Shown: positions 8,193 to 16,775 of the stretch, one piece after another
How positions within the stretch are numbered: position 1 is the stretch's first letter
Layout of the letters: every line of letters begins with the position of its first letter
Source: Sphingobium jiangsuense
GTDB lineage: Bacteria > Pseudomonadota > Alphaproteobacteria > Sphingomonadales > Sphingomonadaceae
Assembly (NCBI RefSeq): GCF_014196495.1
Contig: NZ_JACIDT010000008.1
Location: 173,291-237,290 of the forward strand
DNA: 64,000 nucleotides
Direction: 5' to 3'
The notes under the pieces: generated by a model
Database searches by the model: none
Told to the model about the DNA's origin: nothing
The model's input: only the letters and a program-made list of their open reading frames with translations
Program-made: the position numbers and the translations under genes

Positions 8193-9343
8193 CCCCGCTG
8201 ACCTTTCCCGCGCCTGTCGAAAATGCGCGCACCGAAGCCCTGCGCGCGGAAGTGCGCGGCTTCCTTGCCGAAGCGCTCGCGTCGCGCGCGCCGCTTGAGC
8301 GCGCCGAAAGCTGGAACGGCTTCGACCGCGGCTTCAGCCGCGCGATGGGGCAGCGCGGATGGCTGGGCATGACATGGCCCCGGCGCTATGGCGGACAGGA
8401 ACGCACGGCGTTCGAACGCTATGTCGTGATCGAGGAAACGCTGGCGGCAGGGGCGCCCGTCGCCGCCCACTGGATCGCGGACCGCCAAAGCGGGCCGACA
8501 TTGCTCCGCTACGGAACCGAGGCGCAGAAGCAGGCCATCCTCCCCCGGATCGCGGCCGGAGAGTGCACCTTCTGCATCGGCATGAGCGAACCCGATGCCG
8601 GTTCGGATCTTGCCGCCGTCCGTACAAGGGCCGACAGGCAAGGGGACGGAAGCTGGCGCGTGAACGGCACGAAATTGTGGACCACCTATGCGCATGAAGC
8701 GGACTATATGATCCTGTTCTGCCGCACGTCCGGCACGCCGGCGGATCGGCATGAGGGGACCAGCCAGCTTCTGGTCGATATGAAGCATACCCCCGGCCTC
8801 ACGGTATTTCCGGTGCACGACCTGATGGGGCAGCATCATTTCAACGAGGTGCATTTCGAGGACGCCCGGCTGCCCGCCGACGCGCTGCTGGGCACGGAAG
8901 GCTCAGGCTGGACACAGGTCATGGGAGAGCTGGCCTATGAACGGTCCGGTCCCGAACGGTTCCTGTCCTCCATCCAGTTGCTGATCGAACTGATCGGCGC
9001 GCTGCAAGGCAGCGAAAACGAGGCGGCGCGGTCCGCCATCGGGCGGCTCTTCTCTCATCTGGTGACGTTGCGCCACATGTCGCGGGGCGTGGCCTCCCTG
9101 CTGGAGAAAGGGGAAAATCCCTCTGTCCATGCCGCCATCGTCAAGGATCTGGGCGCGACATTCGAACAGGATCTGCCGGACATCGCGCGCAGCCTCGTGG
9201 ATGCCCGGCCCGATCTGGCCAGCACCAACGATTTCTGCGCGGTGCTGGCCTATACGATCATGGCGTCGCCCGCCTTCTCGCTTCGCGGCGGCACACGGGA
9301 AATCCTGCGCGGCATTATCGCGCGCCAATTGGGGCTGAGGTGA
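8189..9343 (+). CDS. Acyl-CoA dehydrogenase
   Basis: 384 residues, full length. It shows GMSEPDAGSDLAAV (the family GMTEPxAGSD motif, FAD side), the middle domain with WRVNGTKLWTT, and a C-terminal RGGTREILRGIIARQLGLR end. The catalytic base is not in the MCAD position (GG where YEG is usual), so it should come from another helix; E in YERSGPER is a candidate. ATG at 8189 overlaps the stop of the preceding short subunit (ATGA). It introduces an alpha,beta double bond into an acyl-CoA, passing electrons to ETF, probably as a complex with the upstream protein. Confidence 0.85.
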   Translation: MTPLTFPAPVENARTEALRAEVRGFLAEALASRAPLERAESWNGFDRGFSRAMGQRGWLGMTWPRRYGGQERTAFERYVVIEETLAAGAPVAAHWIADRQSGPTLLRYGTEAQKQAILPRIAAGECTFCIGMSEPDAGSDLAAVRTRADRQGDGSWRVNGTKLWTTYAHEADYMILFCRTSGTPADRHEGTSQLLVDMKHTPGLTVFPVHDLMGQHHFNEVHFEDARLPADALLGTEGSGWTQVMGELAYERSGPERFLSSIQLLIELIGALQGSENEAARSAIGRLFSHLVTLRHMSRGVASLLEKGENPSVHAAIVKDLGATFEQDLPDIARSLVDARPDLASTNDFCAVLAYTIMASPAFSLRGGTREILRGIIARQLGLR

Positions 9344-10224
9344 CAAGGATGATCGAACTGGTGGAAGTCTCCCCGCGTGACGGGTTGCAGAACGAGCCGA
9401 AGGTGCTGGATGTCGAGACAAGGGTGGAACTGATCGAGCGTGCGATCCGCGCTGGCGCGCGCAGGCTTGAAGTCGCAAGCTTCGTGCGGGCCGATGCGGT
9501 TCCGCAGATGGCCGGCGCCGAAACCGTTATCGCGGCGCTGCGTCCCGGCGCGGCGCGCTATATCGGATTGGTGCTGAACAAGCGGGGCGCCTTGCGCGCG
9601 CTTGAAACGCAGGTCGATGAAATCGGCTTCGTCTGTGTTGCAAGCGACAGCTTCGGCATGCGTAACCAGCGCCAGACCGGGGATCAATCGCTGGCCAATG
9701 CCTGCGACGTGCTCGACCTTGCGCGCAGGGAAGGGCGGGATGCCCATGCGATGGTCGCGGTTGCGTGGGGCTGTCCCTTCGAAGGCCCGACCCCGCCCGA
9801 CCGGGTCGTCGACATGGCGCGCGCCCTGGCCGACGCCGGAAGCCTCGAAATCGGGCTGGCCGACACGATCGGCATTGCCCGTCCGGGCGAGGTCGAAAGC
9901 CTGACGCGCCGGGTGGTCGAGGCGGTGGGCGGGTTGCCGGTGCGGGTGCATCTGCACGATACCCGCGGCATGGGCGTGGCCAATGCCCTGGCTGCTGTCC
10001 GGGGCGGAGCCACGGTGATCGATGCCGCGATCGGCGGCACGGGCGGCTGTCCGTTTGCGCCGGGCGCCGCGGGCAATCTGGCGACGGAAGATTTTGCCTA
10101 TGCCATGAACGGCGGTCTCGACCTGGATATCGACAGCGTGATCGACACCGCGAAATGGCTGAACCACGCGCTGTCCCGCGACCGGATGAGCGCGATGGTG
10201 AGAGCTTCCACCTCGGCCTGCTGA
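9340..10224 (+). CDS. HMG-CoA lyase-family enzyme
   Basis: 294 residues, TIM-barrel HMG-CoA lyase family. Catalytic and metal residues are present: R and D in SPRDGLQNE, the HxH pair in VHLHDTRG, and the GGCPFAPGAAGN loop with the catalytic Cys and metal-binding Asn. It should cleave a 3-hydroxy-3-methylglutaryl-CoA or similar tertiary beta-hydroxyacyl-CoA to acetyl-CoA and a keto acid. GTG at 9340 overlaps the previous stop; ATG at 9349, with GAGG 8 nt before it, is an equally good start. Last gene of the 2754-10224 operon. A short hairpin (GCGCCGA-TGT-TCGGCGC, 10232-10248) follows, between it and the convergent CoA transferase. Confidence 0.85.
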   Translation: MTRMIELVEVSPRDGLQNEPKVLDVETRVELIERAIRAGARRLEVASFVRADAVPQMAGAETVIAALRPGAARYIGLVLNKRGALRALETQVDEIGFVCVASDSFGMRNQRQTGDQSLANACDVLDLARREGRDAHAMVAVAWGCPFEGPTPPDRVVDMARALADAGSLEIGLADTIGIARPGEVESLTRRVVEAVGGLPVRVHLHDTRGMGVANALAAVRGGATVIDAAIGGTGGCPFAPGAAGNLATEDFAYAMNGGLDLDIDSVIDTAKWLNHALSRDRMSAMVRASTSAC

Positions 10225-10265
10225 CGCTTGCGCGCCGATGTTCGGCGCGGCGCGCTCCGCAATCC

Positions 10266-11426
10266 TTACCGGTCGAGCCAGCGCTTGCGGATCTCCTCCG
10301 TATCCTGCCCGATTTCCCGCGGCGCCGCGCGGCGTATGCCTCCGGGCGTGCGCGAAAGCTTGGGGAAGGTGCCCTGCATCTGGATCGGCCCCAGCACCGG
10401 ATCATCGACCGTGACGATAGCTTCACGAGCGATGAAGTGCGGGTCTTTCAGCATGTCCTCCGCATCGAGAATGCGTCCCGCGGGCACGCTGTGATCGATC
10501 ATCAGCGCTTCCAGTTCATCGACGGTGAACCGTTCGGTCCAGGCGTTGATCAACTCGTCCAGTTCCGCCTGATGGCGCCCTCTGGAAACATGATCCGCAT
10601 AGCGCGGATCCTGCGCCAATTCAGGCATTCCCATCGCGTCGGCAAGGCGGGTAAACACGCTGTCCTGATTGGCGCCGATCAGATATTCGCCATCCTTGCA
10701 GCGATAGACATTGGACGGCGCAATGCCGGGAAGGTGCGAACCGGTGCGATGCCGCTTGTGGCCGGCGACGGTCCATTCCGGGATCAGCCCTTCCATGACC
10801 TGCAACACGGATTCGTAGAGCGCGACGTCGATAATCTGGCCCTTGCCGCTCTTTTCCCGCTCGTGCATCGCGGCCAGCGCCCCCATGCAGCCATAGGTCG
10901 CCGCAAGAGTGTCGCCGATCGACACCCCCATGCGGGAGGGCGGACGATCGGGTTCGCCCACGATCTTGCGCCATCCCCCCATCGCTTCGGCAATGCCGCC
11001 GAAACCGGCGCGCGTCGCATAGGGGCCGGTCTGGCCATAGCCTGAGACGCGAACGATGATCAGGCGCTCGTTGATCCTGAGCAGATCGTCGGGGGCAAGC
11101 GCCCAGCGTTCCAGCGTTCCGGGCCGAAAATTCTCGATCAATATGTCGGCCTCCGCCGCGAGGCTGCGAACGAGATCCTGCCCTTCGGAGGTCTTGAGAT
11201 CGGCCGCGACCGAATATTTGTTGCGGGCTATCACGCGCCACCATGTCGGCTGGCCGCCTTGCCCCCATGCCCGCATGGGATCGCCACCCCTGGGCGTTTC
11301 GATCTTGACGACCTCGGCGCCCATGTCCCCCAGGAGCTGGCCGCAAAAAGGGCCTGCGATCAACTGGCCGAGTTCCAGCACCCGCACTCCGGCGAGGGGG
11401 CCTCCCTTGTTTTCCTGTTCAGTCAA
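10266..11426 (-). CDS. CaiB/BaiF family CoA transferase
   Basis: 386 residues of class III (formyl-CoA/CaiB) CoA transferase. It opens with LAGVRVLELGQLIAGPFCGQ and GDMGAEVVKIE; the nucleophilic Asp is D172 in SIGDTLAA. It moves CoA between carboxylic acids or racemises/isomerises acyl-CoAs. Its only possible start is TTG at 11426, since an in-frame stop lies six codons upstream and no further ATG precedes the conserved N-terminus. That TTG overlaps the stop of the deleted aldehyde dehydrogenase remnant (TGA at 11419-11421), which points to former translational coupling. Confidence 0.85.
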   Translation of the reverse strand: MTEQENKGGPLAGVRVLELGQLIAGPFCGQLLGDMGAEVVKIETPRGGDPMRAWGQGGQPTWWRVIARNKYSVAADLKTSEGQDLVRSLAAEADILIENFRPGTLERWALAPDDLLRINERLIIVRVSGYGQTGPYATRAGFGGIAEAMGGWRKIVGEPDRPPSRMGVSIGDTLAATYGCMGALAAMHEREKSGKGQIIDVALYESVLQVMEGLIPEWTVAGHKRHRTGSHLPGIAPSNVYRCKDGEYLIGANQDSVFTRLADAMGMPELAQDPRYADHVSRGRHQAELDELINAWTERFTVDELEALMIDHSVPAGRILDAEDMLKDPHFIAREAIVTVDDPVLGPIQMQGTFPKLSRTPGGIRRAAPREIGQDTEEIRKRWLDR

Positions 11427-11779
11427 TTTGCGTGTACCGCCTTTTTATCATGAGAGCTTCGATGCCTTCCGGTCCATGTTCCGGGCCGCAACCGCAATGC
11501 CGGACCCCGCCAAAAGGCAGGTGCGGCAAGGATGTGCCGATATCGTTCATGCAGGCCCGCCCGCGCCGGTACCGCCCCGGACATTCCCTGCCAGGCTATC
11601 GCGCGCATGAAGCGGCGGAAGGCGAGGCCGGGGAGCGGGACATGATCCGGATCGGATGCAGTTGCACAAGGAACGCATGCAATCTCTTCCCCCGTGAAAG
11701 GATCGGCGACCAGCGCCCGGAAGCGGCGTCCAGTGCCCGGAGCATACGGTAAAGTCACAAGTTCTGCACTATTTAGCAA
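11419..11779 (-). pseudogene. Aldehyde dehydrogenase remnant with large internal deletion
   Basis: The 5' part starts at TTG 11779 behind a strong GGAGGAGG site (5 nt spacing) and encodes an ALDH-like N-terminus including VADPFTGEEIACVPCATASD. About 100 codons further, in another frame, the true ALDH C-terminus appears: MNDIGTSLPHLPFGGVRH, then GPEHGPEGIEALMIKRRY and the stop at 11419-11421. A normal aldehyde dehydrogenase has about 480 residues, so some 350-400 codons, including the catalytic Cys and Glu, are gone. The retained ribosome site and the overlap with the CoA transferase start show it once led this leftward operon. Confidence 0.8.
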
Positions 11780-11862
11780 AGCTTCCTCCTCCCGTACGGT
11801 TATGGCGAAATGTCCTGACGAACCGGATCGTTCCGATTGGCTTAAGCGAATCTTTGACTAAA

Positions 11863-11872
11863 TTGCATGCAA
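11863..11872. promoter_or_regulatory. TTGCATGCAA operator-like palindrome between divergent operons
   Basis: Exact match, 77 bp upstream of the kinase start (11950) and 83 bp upstream of the ALDH remnant start (11779), so one site could serve both directions. The gap 11780-11949 holds nothing else recognisable apart from the ribosome sites. Confidence 0.65.
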
Positions 11873-11949
11873 ATGGCAAGAGGTTTCTTGCCAACATCGA
11901 TGCTGGAGGGGCAAAGCCTTCCAGCCGGGCCGGAAGGAGAGAATAGCCT

Positions 11950-13062
11950 ATGTCCTTGCCACCTGTTGCCCCGCCGCAATCGCCGCCGGTGGTAGAAGCC
12001 ACCGGGGCCGGACAGCCGCCAATCCCGCGTCCGGGCGATATCGACGCGGATGGTGCGGATCGACTGGAAAAATGGATGGCGAACGCCATTCCCGATCACA
12101 CAGGGCCGATCAGCGTCGTTCGCTTTGCGGGCGGACAGTCCAATCCCACCTTCCGAATCATCAGCCCTCGCCGGGATTATGTGCTGCGCCGCAAGCCGCC
12201 CGGCGCCTTGCTGCATTCCGCGCATGCCATCGACCGGGAACAGCGCGTGATGGCCGCATTGGGGCCACAGGGCTTTCCGGTGCCGCATGTCTTTGGCCTT
12301 TGCACCGATGCAACCGTTATCGGATCGGACTTTTTCCTGATGGAGATGGTCGAGGGCCGGATCGAATGGGACCCGAAGCTGCCGGATGCCTCGCCCCAGG
12401 ACCGGCGGCTGATCTACAATGCCCAGATCGATGGTCTTGCCGCACTGCATGCGATAGACCCGGCAGCGGCCGGATTGGCCGATTTCGGCAGGCCGGGCAA
12501 TTATTTCGAACGCCAGCTTGCGCGCTGGACCAGGCAATATCGCACGTCCGAAGCCGCGCCCGATCCGCATATGGACAAGCTCTTGGCATGGTTGCCGCTT
12601 TACGTTCCGGCGGAGGTGCCCGCCCGGATCGTCCATGGCGATTACCGCATCGACAATATGGTTCTGCATCCCGTCAGGCCCGAAATTCTGGCCGTGCTGG
12701 ACTGGGAACTGAGCACATTGGGCGATCCGTTGGCGGACCTTACCTATTTCCTGATGATGTGGCGCGTTCCTCCGGCCGAACGGATCGCGATGGACGGGGT
12801 GGATTTCGAGACGTCGGGCATTCCGGCCATGGAGGAGGCGCTCGATCGCTATCTGGCGGCGACGGGGCGCGTGCTCGCTCGTCCTCTCGAATGGTATATT
12901 GCGTTCAACCTGTTCCGGCTGGCCGCGATCCTGCAGGGGGTCGCCGGACGCGCGGCGCGAGGGCAGGCGAACAATGATCGCGCCCTGACTGCTCAGGGCC
13001 GGGTCGGGCCGCTGGCAAGGGCCGCATGGGACAATGCACGCAAGGCGGGGGCGCCGGCATGA
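11950..13062 (+). CDS. APH-family kinase, ACAD10/11 kinase-domain type (hydroxyacyl-CoA kinase candidate)
   Basis: 370 residues of the aminoglycoside/choline-kinase-like fold. The nucleotide side is GGQSNPTFRI...DYVLRRKP; the catalytic HGDYRIDNMVLHP is near residue 229, and the metal-binding LDWELSTLGDPLADLTY near 250. This is the form found in the kinase domain of animal ACAD10/11 and in bacterial LvaA, which phosphorylate 4-hydroxyacyl-CoAs so that a partner acyl-CoA dehydrogenase-like enzyme can remove the phosphate. It overlaps the acyl-CoA ligase gene (ATGA), and an ACAD11-like enzyme is encoded at 21822. Start ATG 11950 has AAGGAG about 10 nt upstream. Antibiotic phosphorylation is unlikely in this context. 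Confidence 0.82.
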   Translation: MSLPPVAPPQSPPVVEATGAGQPPIPRPGDIDADGADRLEKWMANAIPDHTGPISVVRFAGGQSNPTFRIISPRRDYVLRRKPPGALLHSAHAIDREQRVMAALGPQGFPVPHVFGLCTDATVIGSDFFLMEMVEGRIEWDPKLPDASPQDRRLIYNAQIDGLAALHAIDPAAAGLADFGRPGNYFERQLARWTRQYRTSEAAPDPHMDKLLAWLPLYVPAEVPARIVHGDYRIDNMVLHPVRPEILAVLDWELSTLGDPLADLTYFLMMWRVPPAERIAMDGVDFETSGIPAMEEALDRYLAATGRVLARPLEWYIAFNLFRLAAILQGVAGRAARGQANNDRALTAQGRVGPLARAAWDNARKAGAPA

Positions 13063-14819
13063 CGGCGGGACCGGGCTGGCCCGCCTGCACGATCGCAGAG
13101 GCCGATGACATGCTGACGGCCAAGGGCGCGCCCTTCGCCATGCATGATGTGCGGGTGAACGGCCATATGGTGCGCGCCTATGTCGAAGCACCTGAAAATA
13201 TGCGCCACGTGCTGGATGAAAGCCGAAGGTTCGGTGACGATATCTTTCTGGTCTATGAAGAGGAACGCATCAGCTTCGAGGCGCATTGGCGCGCGGCCAA
13301 TCGCTTCGCGCATGTCCTGATCGAACGCTACGGCATACGGCCGGGCGACCGGGTGGCTCTCGCGATGCGCAACTATCCGGAATGGTCGGCCAGCGCCTTT
13401 GCGATCATGGCCATCGGCGCGGTCTGCGTGCCCCTGAACGCCTGGGAGCCGGGCGAAACGCTGGCGGCCATGCTCGCCAAGGTCGGCGCGCGCGTCGTCA
13501 TCGCCGATGGAGAGCGGCGGGACCGGCTGCGTGGCAGGGATCATTCGGCGGCGGTCATCGTCGTCCGCGCGGCGGGCGAAGGGGCGACCTTTGAGGAACT
13601 GGTCGGCCCGGCCGGAACATGGGCCGATCTGGCGACCGAACCGGCGCCTTTCCGGCCCATAGCGCCGGACGATACGGCCCTCATAGTGTTTACCTCCGGC
13701 ACGACGGGAAAGGCGAAGGCGGTTCCGGCGACGCACCGCGCCGCGCTGACGAATCTCGTCCACACCCAATATCGGGCGGCGCGCGCCGCCCTGCGCCGGG
13801 GAGAGCAATGGCCCCCGCCGCCGACGGTAGAGCAACCGGCGGTGCTGCTGCCGGTCCCGCTCTTCCACGTGACGGGCCTGCATTCCGCGCTCGTGCCCGC
13901 GCTGGCGCGAGGCCACCGGCTGGTGCTGATGTATCGCTGGGATATCGAAAAGGCCCTGGAGATCGTCGCGCGGGAACGGGTGCAGACGCTGATCCTCGTC
14001 CCCACACTGGTCGTGCAACTGATCGAACGCATCCCGGAGGGGGGCCTGCCCGGTCTGGAAACGGTCCGTCTGGTGACTTATGGAGGGGCGCCGGCCACTG
14101 CCGATCTCGCGGCGGGCGTCCGCTCCCGCTTTCCCGGCGGCGCCCCGGCGCAGGGCTATGGCGCGACCGAGACCTGCTCTCTGGTCGCTTCCAACAGTCA
14201 TGAAGACCTGCTGATGCGCCCCGGCAGCGTCGGAACGCCGGTTCCATGCTGCGAGATACGGGTCGTCGGAGAGGACGGCGCGGCGGTCGGGCAGGGCGAA
14301 GCCGGAGAGCTTCTGATACGCGGAGTCCAGGTGTTTTCCGGCTATTGGGGGGAAGCGGAAGCGACCGCCGCCGTGCTGGACGCGGACGGCTGGTATCGTA
14401 CAGGAGACATTGTCCGGGTGGATGAAGAGGGTTTCCTCTTCGTGCTGGACCGCAAGAAGGACATGATCATCCGGGGCGGGGAAAATATCTATTGCGCGGA
14501 AGTCGAAGCCGCGATCGCCGCGCTGCCCGGCGTGATCGAATGCGCCGTGTTCGGGCTGCCCGACCGGATAATGGGCGAAATCGTCGCCGCGACGATCGTC
14601 GCTCATGAAGGCGTCGTCCCGGATACGCGGTCGGTCCGCTCGGCCTTGAAGGACAAGCTGCCCGGTTTCAAGCTTCCGGAACGGGTTATGGCGGGAACGG
14701 CGCCGCTCCCCCGGACCGCGACGGGGAAAGTCCTGAAAGGCGAATTGCGCCGGGCGATGATGGCGCAAGCAAGCATCACTGCGGGGCAGGACCGCTCTTT
14801 TCCCGCCGATAGCCACTGA
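13059..14819 (+). CDS. Acyl-CoA ligase (ANL superfamily)
   Basis: 586 residues. The AMP-binding P-loop TSGTTGKAKAVP is near 211, GYGATETC near 365, YRTGDIVRVDEEGF and LDRKKDMIIRGGENIY in the hinge region, and the catalytic Lys in PRTATGKVLKGEL near 555. It activates a carboxylic acid via an acyl-adenylate to its CoA thioester. ATG 13059 overlaps the kinase stop (ATGA), so the two are coupled: ligation to CoA, then phosphorylation of the hydroxyacyl-CoA, is the order the family knowledge suggests. Acid specificity cannot be read from the sequence. Confidence 0.87.
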   Translation: MTAGPGWPACTIAEADDMLTAKGAPFAMHDVRVNGHMVRAYVEAPENMRHVLDESRRFGDDIFLVYEEERISFEAHWRAANRFAHVLIERYGIRPGDRVALAMRNYPEWSASAFAIMAIGAVCVPLNAWEPGETLAAMLAKVGARVVIADGERRDRLRGRDHSAAVIVVRAAGEGATFEELVGPAGTWADLATEPAPFRPIAPDDTALIVFTSGTTGKAKAVPATHRAALTNLVHTQYRAARAALRRGEQWPPPPTVEQPAVLLPVPLFHVTGLHSALVPALARGHRLVLMYRWDIEKALEIVARERVQTLILVPTLVVQLIERIPEGGLPGLETVRLVTYGGAPATADLAAGVRSRFPGGAPAQGYGATETCSLVASNSHEDLLMRPGSVGTPVPCCEIRVVGEDGAAVGQGEAGELLIRGVQVFSGYWGEAEATAAVLDADGWYRTGDIVRVDEEGFLFVLDRKKDMIIRGGENIYCAEVEAAIAALPGVIECAVFGLPDRIMGEIVAATIVAHEGVVPDTRSVRSALKDKLPGFKLPERVMAGTAPLPRTATGKVLKGELRRAMMAQASITAGQDRSFPADSH

Positions 14820-14831
14820 AAGGACAGGACG

Positions 14832-15221
14832 ATGATGGAAAACAGGGAAGCGCTGGCCGCCGGTCAGCGCCTTTTCGACACGGAGCAGAACGGCGATCTG
14901 ACGGATCTGCATGATATCTTCGCGCCCGGCGCGCAGGTCTGGCACAATACCGACGACAGATTGACCGACATTCCGACGACGATCGCCAATCTGGAAAAAA
15001 TTCGCGGCAGCGCCCGCCGGTTTGAATATGTCGACATCCGCCGCCGCCCGACGCCGGATGGCTTCGTGCAACAGCATATGCTGGTCGTCGAGATGCCGGA
15101 CGGGCGCGCGATCATGGATCGTTGCTGCTGCATCTGCATCGTGAAGGACGGACGCATAGAGCGGATGGACGCCTATCACGATTCCGCGGCCACGGGAGCG
15201 ATGGCCCACAAGCGCGCCTGA
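14832..15221 (+). CDS. SnoaL-like / NTF2-fold protein
   Basis: 129 residues with the SnoaL-like pattern: N-terminal helices, DIFAPGAQVWHNTDD, then FEYVDIRRRPTPDGFVQQH and KDGRIERMDAYHD. His and Asp residues in the pocket region (WHNTDD, YHD) could act on a lactone, epoxide or keto group, but this is not proven for the subgroup. A Cys triplet (RCCCIC) in the last strands is unusual. It follows the ligase by 12 bp with AGGACAG near its ATG, so it belongs to the kinase-ligase operon. Convergent with the GntR gene 22 bp away. Confidence 0.72.
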   Translation: MMENREALAAGQRLFDTEQNGDLTDLHDIFAPGAQVWHNTDDRLTDIPTTIANLEKIRGSARRFEYVDIRRRPTPDGFVQQHMLVVEMPDGRAIMDRCCCICIVKDGRIERMDAYHDSAATGAMAHKRA

Positions 15222-15243
15222 CGCCCGGCGAAAACGGCGCGCC

Positions 15244-16017
15244 TTACAGCGCGTCGTCGTCGATTTCGCCCGGCTCCCCCGGCAGGACCGGGATTGTGGC
15301 CCCCGTGTTCGACATAAGCGTCTGGCGCGCGGACAGGATGTGCGCGGTCATGATGGCGCCGGCCCATTCGGGATTGTGCGCGGCGAACGCATCGGTCAAC
15401 TCTATATGCTGGGCGGCGGACCTTCGGATCTGCTCCAGCGAATAGGACCGGAAGGTATTGAGGACCAGCGGTATTTCCACGATGCTGCCCAGCAGGTTGC
15501 GCAACCGGACATTGCCGCTCGCGCTGAGGACAAGCTTGTGGAATTCATCGTTGAGCGCGGTTATGTGCTCCACATCGGGCTGGTCGGACGCGGTTGCGGT
15601 GCGCATGCGCTCAGCCAGTTGGCGAAGTTCCGCCAGTTGATCGTCGGAAATATGCACGGCCGCTTCGCGCGCGGCGAAACTTTCGAGCAGAACGCGCAGA
15701 TCGTAGATCTGCTCGATTTCCCGAACGCTCCACGTCGCGACGAAAGCGCCGCGATTCGGTATGAAATGGATCAGGGCTTCGGCATGCAGCCGCCGCATCG
15801 CCTCCCGCACGGGGGTGCGGCTGAAACCGGAGGTCTCGGCCAGGGCCTGCGCCGTCAGGTGCGATCCGGGGGGATAGGTGCCGTTGCGAATGCCATCCCG
15901 GATGGTTTCGTACACGATATCGACTGCTTTAACCAATGATAGTGCGTCCTTAACCCCGATCGTGCCGCGCAAACCGCCATGACTGGTGCGCGACCGGCGT
16001 ACCCAAGATCCAGGCAT
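15244..16017 (-). CDS. GntR-family transcriptional regulator with FCD ligand domain
   Basis: 257 residues from ATG 16017, which shares its first base with the SDR stop (TGATG). The winged helix-turn-helix runs from about residue 28 to 95 (LTAQALAETSGFSRTPVREAMRRL, then NRGAFVA). The FCD all-helical effector domain follows, with the metal/ligand set D...H...H (DEFHKLV, QHIELTDAF, TAHI). A TTG at 15936 with AAGGA upstream would give a more standard 230-residue form. Last gene of the 21526-15244 operon. Its likely targets are the TTGCATGCAA palindromes, including the tandem pair in front of its own operon, so autoregulation with a CoA-ester or acid as inducer is inferred. Confidence 0.87.
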   Translation of the reverse strand: MPGSWVRRSRTSHGGLRGTIGVKDALSLVKAVDIVYETIRDGIRNGTYPPGSHLTAQALAETSGFSRTPVREAMRRLHAEALIHFIPNRGAFVATWSVREIEQIYDLRVLLESFAAREAAVHISDDQLAELRQLAERMRTATASDQPDVEHITALNDEFHKLVLSASGNVRLRNLLGSIVEIPLVLNTFRSYSLEQIRRSAAQHIELTDAFAAHNPEWAGAIMTAHILSARQTLMSNTGATIPVLPGEPGEIDDDAL

Positions 16018-16775
16018 CACCTTTCCCACCAGTCATAGCGTCCGGGTGGAACCCGGAAGGCGCCGTCCAGCCGGATGACCGTGCCGTTCAGCATTGCATT
16101 GCAGCCGATATGCGCCACCATTTCCGCGAATTCAACCGCCTTGCCGGGGCGGTCGGGATAAACGACCTGCTCGCGCAACCAATCCACCATGGGTCCACGG
16201 GCATTGGAGAACATAGGCGTCTCGAAGATGCCGGGCGCAATCGTCACGATGCGAATGCCGTGGCGGGCGAATTCGCGGGCCAGCGGCAAGGTCATGGCGT
16301 TCACGCCGCCCTTGGCCGCGGCATAAGGCGCGGTGCCGATCTGGCCTTCCATGGCGACGATCGACGATGTGTTGACGATGACGCCGCGCCCGCCATCCTC
16401 ATCCGGTTCGGCTTGCGCCATGACCTCGCCGGCGGCCTTGACGAGATTGAAGCTGCCCAGCGTGTTGACGAGCAGCACGCGCCGGAACACTTCGCTGTCC
16501 ACCATCGCATCGGGGCCGGTGCAGAGGCCCGAACCCCCGGTTCCGGTGGTGTTGAGGACGAGGCGGGGCGCTCCGTGCCGCTCGCTCAACGCGATCACGG
16601 CTGCATTGACCTGCCCGAAATCGCTGATGTCGGCGCGGGCGAAGGAAAGACCTTCAACCGGGTCGAGGTCGATCACCCCCACGTTCATGCCCAGACTTTC
16701 AAGATGGCGGGCCGCGGCCGCGCCAAGCCCGGACGCGCCGCCCGCGACGATGGCGGCCTGCCCTGCAAGTTTCAT
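16017..16775 (-). CDS. SDR dehydrogenase of the HSD10 / 3-hydroxyacyl-CoA dehydrogenase type
   Basis: 252 residues. The Rossmann motif GGASGLG is near residue 12; catalytic Ser in NTSSIVAMEGQIG and Tyr/Lys in YAAAKGG. The stretch MTLPLAREFARHGIRIVTIAPGIFETPM and the VVYPDRPGKAVEFAEMV tail are close to human HSD10 (3-hydroxy-2-methylbutyryl-CoA dehydrogenase), so an NAD-dependent oxidation of a (2-methyl-)3-hydroxyacyl-CoA is the best guess. ATG 16775 overlaps the MFS stop (ATGA), and its own stop is joined to the GntR start. Part of the leftward operon from 21526. Confidence 0.83.
   Translation of the reverse strand: MKLAGQAAIVAGGASGLGAAAARHLESLGMNVGVIDLDPVEGLSFARADISDFGQVNAAVIALSERHGAPRLVLNTTGTGGSGLCTGPDAMVDSEVFRRVLLVNTLGSFNLVKAAGEVMAQAEPDEDGGRGVIVNTSSIVAMEGQIGTAPYAAAKGGVNAMTLPLAREFARHGIRIVTIAPGIFETPMFSNARGPMVDWLREQVVYPDRPGKAVEFAEMVAHIGCNAMLNGTVIRLDGAFRVPPGRYDWWER

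Noticed and set aside
11673..11682. ACGCATGCAA, similar to the operator word
   Set aside because: Two mismatches and placed inside the aldehyde dehydrogenase remnant's coding part; an exact copy stands at 11863 in the promoter region.
11950..13062. Reading as an aminoglycoside resistance kinase
   Set aside because: Shares the kinase fold only; it is cotranscribed with an acyl-CoA ligase and has the ACAD10/11-type sequence pattern.
12993..15209. 738-codon frame opposite the acyl-CoA ligase, and similar long frames at 58176-60134, 30878-32701 and 52929-54770
   Set aside because: All are antisense to genes with clear family motifs; composition is Arg/His/Pro-rich as expected for shadow frames.
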